Shown here one piece after another: positions 1 to 6,096 of a DNA stretch of 6,701 nt. The stretch is taken from assembly GCA_020072905.1 (NCBI GenBank), contig JAIQGB010000244.1, forward strand, positions 1 through 6,701. The letters run 5' to 3'. Under the pieces are notes generated by a model. It had not been told where the DNA came from. It saw only the letters and a list, made by a program, of their open reading frames with translations, and ran no database searches. Made by a program: the position numbers and the translations under genes. The DNA is from Terriglobia bacterium (GTDB taxonomy: Bacteria; Acidobacteriota; Terriglobia; UBA7540). How positions within the stretch are numbered: position 1 is the first letter of the stretch; the number at the start of each line of letters is the position of its first letter.

Positions 1-60
1 AGGCGCTGCTCTACCGCAAATTCTAGACAATCCCATTTGAGGGCGCGTGTCGAAAAGAAC

Positions 61-573
61 CTACTCGCGAGCCTGGATTTCCCCTTCGATACGGTCGAGG
101 ATGGGGACCCAGACGGCAGGATTCTGTGGGTCTTGGTTTTCTATTCCGAAGAAGACGTCGAAGGGGTAAGAGATCGCCTGCGCCTGATCAGCGCTCAATC
201 CGCCTTGTCCCGTTCGCAGGTAAACCATGATGCCGCGAAGCTTCTGACCGAATGCCTGCTTCAGATGCAGCATATCGTAGGCTCTGGCTTTGAAGGCGCT
301 GGTGCGGCTTGAAACCCACTTCAATTCTACTGCGACATATTTCTTACGCGGGAGCGAGATCAAGATATCGTTCTTGTGAGATAGGCTTCGTCCTGAAGGA
401 AGCACATAGTCCAGTGCGCCTTCAGCCTCACAGCTTCCTCCTCCCAGACTCTTTTTGAGCTCGAACCGAGCAGTTTTTCCTTCGCCCGTCAAGGTTCCGG
501 GCTCTCCTATGCGGGCGTACAGCGCCGTAACCAGGAATTCCTGAAGGGACTCTTCGTAGCCGTCGGGGGCCAA
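61..573 (-). CDS. Small PD-(D/E)XK nuclease-like protein, unnamed
   Basis: A 170-residue single-domain protein. Asp69 sits in 'KNDILI', and a strand 13 residues on ends in Glu83-Leu-Lys85 ('VAVELKW'). This D-x13-E-x-K spacing on two predicted beta strands is the PD-(D/E)XK catalytic pattern. Glu8 in the first helix ('EESLQEFL') could be the extra acidic residue often seen in the fold. A helix with 'AYDMLHLKQA' (98-107) and a strand 'LRGIMVYLR' (112-120) follow, as expected of the core. The start is TTG at 573-571, chosen because AAGGAGG lies 7 bases upstream and no in-frame ATG fits. There is no signal peptide, so it is probably cytoplasmic. It lies 64 bases downstream of the hydrolase gene on the same strand and may be cotranscribed. 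No methylase or specificity subunit is nearby, so DNA cleavage, repair or defence roles are inference. The fold is likely; the substrate is unknown. Confidence 0.72.
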   Translation of the reverse strand: MAPDGYEESLQEFLVTALYARIGEPGTLTGEGKTARFELKKSLGGGSCEAEGALDYVLPSGRSLSHKNDILISLPRKKYVAVELKWVSSRTSAFKARAYDMLHLKQAFGQKLRGIMVYLRTGQGGLSADQAQAISYPFDVFFGIENQDPQNPAVWVPILDRIEGEIQARE

Positions 574-580
574 AGACGTT

Positions 581-587
581 CCTCCTT
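581..587 (-). promoter_or_regulatory. Ribosome binding site deciding a TTG start
   Basis: On the minus strand this reads AAGGAGG, a near-complete match to the anti-Shine-Dalgarno, with 7 bases before the TTG at 573-571. It supports both the reality of the small nuclease-like gene and its non-ATG start. Confidence 0.75.
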
Positions 588-619
588 CGCAGAGGCAGAG
601 CTTATCCTGTCCGATGAGC

Positions 620-635
620 GCGAGGCAAGCCTCGC
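620..635. repeat. Short palindrome between hydrolase and nuclease genes
   Basis: GCGAGGC (620-626) and GCCTCGC (629-635) are exact inverted copies separated by two bases. It lies 2 bases beyond the hydrolase stop codon in the transcribed direction. No T-run follows on the minus strand, so it is not a canonical intrinsic terminator. The outward extension on the plus-strand right side (GCCTCGCCCCTAC, 629-641) resembles the arm of a longer dispersed palindrome, while the left arm diverges. It could be a decayed REP-like element or a transcript-stabilising hairpin. Confidence 0.5.
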
Positions 636-637
636 CC

Positions 638-1390
638 CTACTTGAGCTTGGCGTTGAAGAATTCGACCATGCGTTTCCAGGCGTCGGCGGCGGCTTCAGC
701 GCGGTATCCGGACTTGTTGTTGGGGTTCTCGAAAGCGTGGCCCGCGCCTTCGTAGATCTTCACCTCAATGGATTTGGCCGCGGCGTCCATGGCCTCTCCG
801 AAGGCTTTCACGGAAGTCGGCGGGATGCCGCGGTCTTCCGCGCCGAAGTTGCCGAGGACCGGCGCTTGGATCTTACCAATGTCGGCGGGGTCGGTGGGCA
901 TGGCGCCGTAATTGACGACGCAGGCGGCGAGTCGCGGCTCGTGGACGGCAAGCTGGAGCGAGAGCCCGCCGCCCATGCACCAGCCGACGGAGCCGATCTT
1001 GTCCTTGTTCACGTCGGACCGCGCGGAGAGAAAGTCAAACGCCGCCTTCAAGTCACGCACGGCGCGATCCTGGGGCATGCCGCGCGAGAGTTCGTGAGCC
1101 ATGGCCGGGTCAGTGGCAACTTGGCCGCGATAGAGGTCAGGCGCCAAGGCCACGTAGCCTTCCTCCGCGAATTTCCGTGCTTGCTCCTTGACCCAATCAT
1201 TCAGTCCCCACCATTCCTGGATCACGACGAGAGCGGGGTGGCGGCCCGGCGAATCCGGCACGGCGAGATACCCTGTGGCGGTTTCATCTCCACTCTTGAA
1301 GGCGACCGTCTCAGTCTTGACGGACACTGCCAGACCCAGCACCGGAAACAGGACAAGACACAAGCAGAGAAGTTGAAGGATGCGACGCAT
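638..1390 (-). CDS. Secreted dienelactone hydrolase family protein
   Basis: An alpha/beta hydrolase of the dienelactone hydrolase (DLH) family, 250 residues against about 235 for cytoplasmic DLH, the excess being an N-terminal signal peptide (positive 'MRR', hydrophobic to about residue 22). The Cys-His-Asp triad is visible: Cys138 in 'GWCMGGG' (nucleophile elbow), Asp186 in 'GAEDRGIP' and His218 in 'GAGHAFEN'. Glu59 in 'QEWWGLN' matches the glutamate that activates the cysteine in classical DLH. Classical DLH opens dienelactone to maleylacetate in chlorocatechol breakdown. No catechol or chlorocatechol genes are nearby and this copy is exported, so a general periplasmic ester or lactone hydrolase is more likely. 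The ATG at 1390-1388 has GGAGGT six bases upstream on the minus strand (1396-1401). It is transcribed divergently from the propeller gene and may be first in a unit with the nuclease-like gene. Family assignment is firm; substrate is unknown. Confidence 0.93.
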   Translation of the reverse strand: MRRILQLLCLCLVLFPVLGLAVSVKTETVAFKSGDETATGYLAVPDSPGRHPALVVIQEWWGLNDWVKEQARKFAEEGYVALAPDLYRGQVATDPAMAHELSRGMPQDRAVRDLKAAFDFLSARSDVNKDKIGSVGWCMGGGLSLQLAVHEPRLAACVVNYGAMPTDPADIGKIQAPVLGNFGAEDRGIPPTSVKAFGEAMDAAAKSIEVKIYEGAGHAFENPNNKSGYRAEAAADAWKRMVEFFNAKLK

Positions 1391-1395
1391 TCCTT

Positions 1396-1401
1396 ACCTC
1401 C
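1396..1401 (-). promoter_or_regulatory. Ribosome binding site of the hydrolase gene
   Basis: On the minus strand this reads GGAGGT, followed by five bases and then the ATG at 1390-1388. It fixes the start that includes the signal peptide. Confidence 0.7.
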
Positions 1402-1434
1402 ACTACGAGGAATTGGGTGAAGCCCGAGAAGTGG

Positions 1435-1463
1435 ATTATACGACGAAGTGTCCTTCCCGGCGA
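1435..1463 (-). promoter_or_regulatory. Candidate promoter for the hydrolase gene
   Basis: The minus strand has a perfect TATAAT at 1440-1435. The hexamer 17 bases upstream (TCGCCG, 1463-1458) matches TTGACA poorly. The predicted start near 1428 would give a leader of about 38 bases containing the Shine-Dalgarno. The -10 is convincing; the -35 is not, so an activator or alternative sigma factor is possible. Confidence 0.35.
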
Positions 1464-1540
1464 GATGTGACGGAGTCGTCTCCAAGCTCGAACCTGCGTC
1501 GGGTGATATCGGCCATAACCTTGCTATCTCAACACGGCAT

Positions 1541-1572
1541 TTGCCGGACGCGCTGCTCGGCTGATGTATAAT
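1541..1572 (+). promoter_or_regulatory. Candidate promoter for the propeller gene
   Basis: A perfect TATAAT lies at 1567-1572. The nearest good -35-like hexamer is TTGCCG at 1541-1546, but the 20-base spacer is too long for standard sigma70. Initiation near 1579 would leave a leader of about 93 bases. It is one of two perfect TATAAT boxes facing outwards in this divergent region. Confidence 0.3.
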
Positions 1573-1671
1573 GAAAAATTGGCTCGACCACACTACGGCT
1601 CCGAGGGCGGCGCGGCCCCCGTCAGTTGAGCGGAGTGGACGCACTGGCCAGTCGGGGCATCTAACGCCAGG

Positions 1672-3504
1672 ATGAAAATCTCTCGCCGAAACTTGCTGGG
1701 CTCCACCGCCGTTCTGCTGGGCTCGAATCTTCTGGACCTCCTCTCGACTCCCCTATGGCGCTGGCGCGGGCAGTCAGTGCTCAAGGCGGCGACGCTGCCG
1801 GTTGCCGAAACCCCTTCCCCGGTGGTCTACGTTGACGTGGCCCAGCAAGCGGGCCTGACCGTACCCAACGTTTGGGGGGGCGTGAAAAGCAAGAAGTACA
1901 TCGTGGAGGCCAAGGGTAGCGGGGCCGCTTTCTTTGATTACGACCAGGACGGCTGGCTGGATATCTACCTGACCAACGGCGTGCGATTCCCGGGCGAGGA
2001 GCCCTACCCGGACGACAAGACGCCCATCCAGCATCTCTTTAAGAACAATCGCGACGGGACGTTCACCGATGTTACGGAGAAGTCCGGGCTGAGTCGCACC
2101 GGCTGGGGCACAGGCGTTTGCGTGGGTGATTACGACAACGACGGCTGGGACGACCTCTTCTGCGGCTACTGGGGGCACAACGTTCTGTGGCACAACAATG
2201 GCGATGGAACGTTCACCGACGTGACGAAGAAAGCCGGCCTCTACGAAGAGCGGGTGAGGTGGGGGGCCGGCTGCACCTGGGTTGATTACGACCGCGACGG
2301 AAACCTCGACCTCTTCGTCTGCAACTACATCGAGCTCGACATCGCCAAGGTCCCAGTGCCGGGGCAGACGGGCTACTGCCAGTGGAAAGGCATCCCGGTG
2401 ATGTGCGGCCCGCGGGGCCTGCCGGGCGGCCTGAATATCCTCTATCACAACAACGGTGACGGCACGTTCACAGATGTCTCAGAGAAGGCAGGCGTCCTCA
2501 AGCCCGGACCGCGCTATTCCATCACCGCCATCTCCTACGATTTCGACAACGACAACTGGCCGGACATCTACGTGGCGGTGGACTCCGAGCCGAGCATTCT
2601 GTTCCACAACAATCACGACGGCACGTTTGAGGATATCGGCGTGATGGCCGGCTGCGCCTATAACGAGGACGGACAGGAACAGGCGGGTATGGGCCTGGGC
2701 GTGGCCGATTACGACTGCGACGGCTGGCTTGACATCTTCAAGACCAACTTCCAGGACGACACCTGCGACCTCTACCACAACAACGGCGACGGCACGTTCA
2801 CCGACGTCACTTTTGTGGCCGGAGTGGGCGTGAACACGCAGTACGTCAATTGGGGCGCGGGCTTCGTTGACTACGATAATGACGGCTGGGCGGACATCCT
2901 CCATGTGACCGGGCACGTCTATCCCGAGATCGAGGGCTACAACCTCGATACCACCTTCAAATCGCCGCGCATCGTTTACCGCAACCTGCGGAATGGGAAG
3001 TTCAAAGACGTCTCAGCGCAGATGGGCCCCGGCGTCACCGAACGCTTCGCCAGCCGCGGTTGCGCCTTCGGTGATTACGACAACGACGGGGATATCGACG
3101 TCCTGGTGTTGAATATGAACGATCCTCCCTCCCTGCTGCGCAACGACGGGGGGAACAAGAACAACTGGATCAAGATCAAGCTGATTGGTACGAAGTGCAA
3201 CCGCACCGCCATCGGTGCGCGCGTGCACGTCGTGACCGGAGAGCACCGGCAGACCGATGAGGTTCACACGGGGACCTCCGTCATGTCCCAGAGCGACCTG
3301 CGCCTGCATTTCGGTGTCGGCCAGGCCACGAAGGTCGACTTGATTGAAGTGAAATGGCCGACACTGGTTCGCGATAAGAACGGCAAGAACGGCAAACCCG
3401 CCGAAATTCCGCAAATCGAGAAGTTCACCAACGTGGAAGTCAACCAGATCCTCACCATCAAAGAAGGCTCCGGCATCATCAAGTCCGAAAAGATTGGCTC
3501 CTGA
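1672..3504 (+). CDS. Tat-exported VCBS/FG-GAP propeller with ASPIC/UnbV domain (CRTAC1-like)
   Basis: A 610-residue exported protein. 'SRRNLLG' (residues 4-10) followed by a hydrophobic stretch is a Tat signal, implying export in folded form. Seven DxDxDG-type calcium loops begin at residues 89, 153, 205, 290, 346, 400 and 468. Most are spaced 52-68 apart and alternate with 'HNNGDGTFTDV'-like strands, as in a seven-bladed VCBS/FG-GAP propeller. The fourth loop is degenerate (DFDNDNWPD, Asn for Gly). The 85-residue gap between loops 3 and 4 carries the Cys/Gly insertion typical of the family ('GYCQWKGIPVMCGPRGLPG', 234-252). Residues about 513-600 form the ASPIC/UnbV domain ('AIGARVHV', 'SQSDLRLHFGVG', 'VDLIEVKWP'). 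It probably acts in calcium-dependent adhesion or protein/glycan binding outside the cytoplasm; no catalytic motif is visible. The ATG at 1672 has a weak Shine-Dalgarno and is chosen because the Tat signal starts immediately after it. Eleven cysteines lie in the exported part. Confidence 0.93.
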   Translation: MKISRRNLLGSTAVLLGSNLLDLLSTPLWRWRGQSVLKAATLPVAETPSPVVYVDVAQQAGLTVPNVWGGVKSKKYIVEAKGSGAAFFDYDQDGWLDIYLTNGVRFPGEEPYPDDKTPIQHLFKNNRDGTFTDVTEKSGLSRTGWGTGVCVGDYDNDGWDDLFCGYWGHNVLWHNNGDGTFTDVTKKAGLYEERVRWGAGCTWVDYDRDGNLDLFVCNYIELDIAKVPVPGQTGYCQWKGIPVMCGPRGLPGGLNILYHNNGDGTFTDVSEKAGVLKPGPRYSITAISYDFDNDNWPDIYVAVDSEPSILFHNNHDGTFEDIGVMAGCAYNEDGQEQAGMGLGVADYDCDGWLDIFKTNFQDDTCDLYHNNGDGTFTDVTFVAGVGVNTQYVNWGAGFVDYDNDGWADILHVTGHVYPEIEGYNLDTTFKSPRIVYRNLRNGKFKDVSAQMGPGVTERFASRGCAFGDYDNDGDIDVLVLNMNDPPSLLRNDGGNKNNWIKIKLIGTKCNRTAIGARVHVVTGEHRQTDEVHTGTSVMSQSDLRLHFGVGQATKVDLIEVKWPTLVRDKNGKNGKPAEIPQIEKFTNVEVNQILTIKEGSGIIKSEKIGS

Positions 3505-3551
3505 GGGTTGGCGGCGCGAAGAGCGCGGCTCCGGGCCGTTGGCGGCTTCCC

Positions 3552-3580
3552 TTGACTTGGCGGGCTGCGGGGCCTAAGAT
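3552..3580 (+). promoter_or_regulatory. Candidate sigma70-type promoter of the TIG-repeat gene
   Basis: TTGACT (3552-3557), a 17-base spacer and TAAGAT (3575-3580) give five of six and four of six consensus matches at ideal spacing. Initiation near 3587 gives a leader of about 31 bases before the ATG at 3618. The TTG at 3552 that could otherwise open the reading frame is part of the -35 box, which argues for the later start. Confidence 0.5.
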
Positions 3581-3617
3581 TCGCGCCGGTACTCGATCTC
3601 CCCGTCAGGGTATTGCC

Positions 3618-4832
3618 ATGATGCGCCATCGTTCCGAAGTATGGGATTGGAAAGCGTCTTTGTTCGTCTGGGGGACGGTTCTGGTGATGACAGTCGTTGT
3701 CCCGGCCCCAGGCGCGGCACAGCAGACCGCTTCGGATGTCCCCCCCGATGCGACCCCCGAGGTCACCGCTGTCCGGCCCAATCAGGGAGCGCCGGGCCAA
3801 GAGGTCGCGGTGGTGATCGGAGGGAAGAATTTCTCGCCGGGCGCGTACATCTCGTTCTCGAATCCCGCCCTGCACGCTGTCTCGACGCACCGTGTGAGCC
3901 CCACCGAGCTCGAAGCCCGGATCGCGATAGGGGTGAAAGCACTGCCCGGAAGGGTCAGTCTTTTTGTGAGCAATCCCGGCAGCACCGTGGCGGAAGTTCC
4001 CTTCAGCGTTACGGGTGCGGAATCTGCCGCAGCACCGCCAGCGGCCCCGGTCCCGGCGGAAGCTGCTGCACCCCCCGCGGCGGCGCCCCCCACATCGGTC
4101 CCCGCGCAGGCCCAAACGTCTGGCCAGTCACCGGCGCCTGAGGTCAAGCGCATTGAGCCGCCTCGCGCCGCGCCCGGCAGCCAAGTGACTCTCAAAATCT
4201 CCGGCAAGAATTTTGCTCACGGTGTGAAGGTGGCTTTCTCCAATCCCGGCATTCGGGTCCTGGACGTCCAGGCCAACAAGGATTCTGAAATCGACGCACG
4301 GATTCAAGTGACGCCGGACGCGGCGACCGGAACGGCCGGGATGTTTGTGATCAATCCGGACGACAACGAGACGGAGGTCACCTTCGAGGTATCCAGCGAA
4401 GGTTCGTCGGCAACTTCCGCTGCCCCCGCCACTTCTTCGACGGCTCCAACGGCGCAAGCCCCTTCGACGGCCACACCTGCCCGTCAGCCTGCGACCAAGC
4501 CGGCAGCCGCAACCAAGGGCGCTGGAGATGCCTTGCAGTTCGATGTCATCAGCCTCGGCGACGTGGCGAGTATCCTGCAGAGCCGCAACAAGCCCAAAGG
4601 CACACTCTCGCTGACTGGGGGAAAACTGCGATTTGAAGAAGCGGGGAAGGAAGTCTTCTCCGTGCCTGCCTCTGAGGTCAAAGAGGTCGGCGAAAACGTG
4701 ATCCTGGGTGTTAACACCGGCACCTTCCACATCATTCTCGCCAGCGGGCAGACATACAATTTCATCGCTGCGTCGTTTCGTCCCGCCGATAGCCAGTCAA
4801 TCCTGGAATCACTTCGCGCCGCGCTGAAATGA
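3618..4832 (+). CDS. Secreted protein with two IPT/TIG-like repeats and a PH/GRAM-like C-terminal domain
   Basis: 404 residues from the ATG at 3618; a second ATG follows at 3621. The frame opens upstream to a TTG at 3552, but that is the likely -35 box and would bury the signal peptide. The signal peptide spans about residues 12-36 and ends 'PAPGAA', with cleavage before 'QQ'. Two related Ig-like repeats follow at about 47-132 and 175-258, sharing 'APGxxV', 'GKNF' and 'FSNP' and ending on 'NP(G/D)...EVxFxV'. This is the IPT/TIG pattern found in binding proteins. Pro/Ala/Thr-rich linkers (133-174, 259-304) separate them from a C-terminal domain (about 305-404) of strands 'GTLSLTGGKLRFE', 'FSVPASEVKEVG', 'TFHIILASGQTYNF' and a final helix, like a PH/GRAM barrel. 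It is probably a periplasmic or surface ligand-binding protein; no catalytic residues are seen. The repeats are fairly sure; the C-terminal fold is an inference from strand pattern. Confidence 0.82.
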   Translation: MMRHRSEVWDWKASLFVWGTVLVMTVVVPAPGAAQQTASDVPPDATPEVTAVRPNQGAPGQEVAVVIGGKNFSPGAYISFSNPALHAVSTHRVSPTELEARIAIGVKALPGRVSLFVSNPGSTVAEVPFSVTGAESAAAPPAAPVPAEAAAPPAAAPPTSVPAQAQTSGQSPAPEVKRIEPPRAAPGSQVTLKISGKNFAHGVKVAFSNPGIRVLDVQANKDSEIDARIQVTPDAATGTAGMFVINPDDNETEVTFEVSSEGSSATSAAPATSSTAPTAQAPSTATPARQPATKPAAATKGAGDALQFDVISLGDVASILQSRNKPKGTLSLTGGKLRFEEAGKEVFSVPASEVKEVGENVILGVNTGTFHIILASGQTYNFIAASFRPADSQSILESLRAALK

Positions 4833-4866
4833 GCGGCGTGCGGGGACACGGATTGCCACGCTCCGG

Positions 4867-4895
4867 TTGCCCTTGCGGCTTGTTTCGCTTACCAT
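4867..4895 (+). promoter_or_regulatory. Candidate promoter of the DUF362 gene
   Basis: TTGCCC (4867-4872), a 17-base spacer and TACCAT (4890-4895) each match the sigma70 consensus at four of six positions. Initiation near 4902 leaves a leader of about 43 bases. It is acceptable in spacing but weak in sequence. Confidence 0.3.
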
Positions 4896-4933
4896 GGGAG
4901 AGTCAGGGGAGTCCGGGCCCAAAACTTGAGAGC

Positions 4934-4938
4934 AGGAG
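4934..4938 (+). promoter_or_regulatory. Ribosome binding site deciding the DUF362 start
   Basis: AGGAG abuts the ATG at 4939 with no spacing, which would not work well for initiation there. It is six bases from the ATG at 4945, so translation most likely begins at 4945, two codons later. Confidence 0.65.
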
Positions 4939-4944
4939 ATGGTG

Positions 4945-6096
4945 ATGAAAGCCCACATCAATCGCCGGGAGTTTATCCAGGGATTCGGTGCTGCCGCCGG
5001 CCTTTACTTTTCTCCTCGTGACCTTCTCGCCGCAGCCAGCGCGCCAACGGCTCCGGTCGCGGTCGCGAAGTGCCCCACGTACGGGCCGGAAGTGCGTGCA
5101 ACTTTGGCTACGATGTTTGACCGGATCGGAGGCCTGGAGCGGTTGGTCAAGGGCAAGACCGTGGCCATCAAGCTCAACCTGACGGGCAGCCCCGCGGAGC
5201 CCCTCAGGGGAATGCCCATGGGCCTCACCACTTGGGTCCATCCCGACGTCGTGGGTTCAACAATTAGCTTGCTGGGCAAAGCTGGAGCGCGGCGCATTCG
5301 GGTTCTCGAAAGCACCGCGGACCCGGTGAAGTCGTTCGAGGAGTTCATCGCTGTGGCGGGATGGAATCCGCGCGATTTCGCGGGCGCCGCTTCCGGCGTG
5401 GAGTTCGAGAACACCAATTACGCAGGGCCGAGCGGGAAATACGCGCGCCTGACAGTCCCCGGCGGCGGCCTGCTCTTCAAGGCCTGGGACGTGAACCATT
5501 CGTACCGCGAATGCGACGTATACGTTTCGCTTGCCAAGCTGAAGGAACACGGCACGGCGGGCGTAACGCTTTCTATGAAGAATTCCTTCGGCATTCCGCC
5601 CTTGACGATCTACGGGACAGGCGCGGGAATCGACGAGCCGGCGAAAGTCACCAAAGGGCCGCGACTCATGCTCCACGACGGCGGCCGCCAGCCTTCCCGG
5701 TCCGCGCTGCCGGAGAACGATCCCACTTCTCCGCGCAGCCCGGGATATCGCGTGCCGCGCGTGACGGTGGACCTCGCCGCCGCGCGTCCCATCCATCTCG
5801 CGATCATCGACGGGATCTCAACCGCGGCGGGCGGAGAAGGCCCTTGGGTGAAAACCTGCCGGCCCGTGAAGGCGGGCCTACTCATTGCGGGAACGAATTG
5901 CGTGACGACCGACGCCGTCGCGACGGCCTTGATGGGCTTTGACCCCATGGCCGAACGTGGCACCGCGCCCTTTGAGAAGTGCGACAGCACACTCAAACTC
6001 GCCGAGCAAATCGGCCTCGGCACCCGCGACCTGAAGCGCATTGAAGTCCTCGGCGTGCCGATTGCGAAGGCGAAGCTCAACTTCCGAAACGCCTAA
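4945..6096 (+). CDS. Tat-exported DUF362 family protein
   Basis: 383 residues from the ATG at 4945, preferred over 4939 because AGGAG is six bases upstream. 'NRREFIQGFGAAAG' (6-19) is a Tat signal with the twin Arg at 7-8. The mature part matches DUF362: 'VAIKLNL' (73-79), 'HPDVV' (99-103), the 'SLAKLKEHGTAGVTLSMKN' block (195-213), 'IIDGISTAAGGEGPW' (287-301), and 'GTNCVTTDAVATALMGFDP' (316-334). These are the family's conserved blocks and probably line its active or ligand site. The function of the family is not established. Some members carry ferredoxin-like 4Fe-4S domains; this one has only isolated cysteines (about 43, 190, 305, 319, 346) and no CxxCxxC run, so no such cluster is expected. 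Tat export suggests folding, possibly with a cofactor, before transport. It stands about 110 bases after the TIG-repeat gene with its own possible promoter; a functional link is unproven. Confidence 0.9.
   Translation: MKAHINRREFIQGFGAAAGLYFSPRDLLAAASAPTAPVAVAKCPTYGPEVRATLATMFDRIGGLERLVKGKTVAIKLNLTGSPAEPLRGMPMGLTTWVHPDVVGSTISLLGKAGARRIRVLESTADPVKSFEEFIAVAGWNPRDFAGAASGVEFENTNYAGPSGKYARLTVPGGGLLFKAWDVNHSYRECDVYVSLAKLKEHGTAGVTLSMKNSFGIPPLTIYGTGAGIDEPAKVTKGPRLMLHDGGRQPSRSALPENDPTSPRSPGYRVPRVTVDLAAARPIHLAIIDGISTAAGGEGPWVKTCRPVKAGLLIAGTNCVTTDAVATALMGFDPMAERGTAPFEKCDSTLKLAEQIGLGTRDLKRIEVLGVPIAKAKLNFRNA

Noticed and set aside
1..40. A tRNA gene on the minus strand at the left edge
   Set aside because: Only 15 bases match a tRNA D-arm/anticodon stem. 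The acceptor and 5' D-stem do not pair correctly with it, so no tRNA was called.
37..312. A plus-strand open frame of 91 codons opposite the nuclease-like gene
   Set aside because: The minus-strand reading has a D...ExK core and a strong Shine-Dalgarno; the plus reading is an unstructured shadow.
614..1420. A 268-codon plus-strand open frame opposite the hydrolase gene
   Set aside because: It is the antisense of the hydrolase, which has a full catalytic triad, signal peptide and Shine-Dalgarno. The plus-strand translation shows no family motif and no ribosome binding site.
1774..2448. Long minus-strand open frames through the propeller gene (also 2479-2916 and 3013-3414)
   Set aside because: Their Val/Ala-rich repetitive translations are the antisense of the repeated calcium-loop codons, not an independent repeat protein.
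2044..2811. Direct DNA repeats about 150 bases apart (AACAAY-GGCGACGG-like) as a possible CRISPR or tandem array
   Set aside because: They encode the 'HNNGDGTFTDV' strands of the propeller blades, vary at third codon positions and have coding sequence between them.
3264..4207. Minus-strand open frames spanning the end of the propeller gene and the TIG-repeat gene (3264-4115 and 3782-4207)
   Set aside because: They cross two well-supported plus-strand genes, are Arg/Gly- or Ala-rich, and have no domain or ribosome binding site.
5361..5942. A 193-codon plus-strand frame inside the DUF362 gene
   Set aside because: It is very Arg-rich, as expected of an out-of-frame reading of GC-rich codons; the DUF362 blocks are in the other frame.
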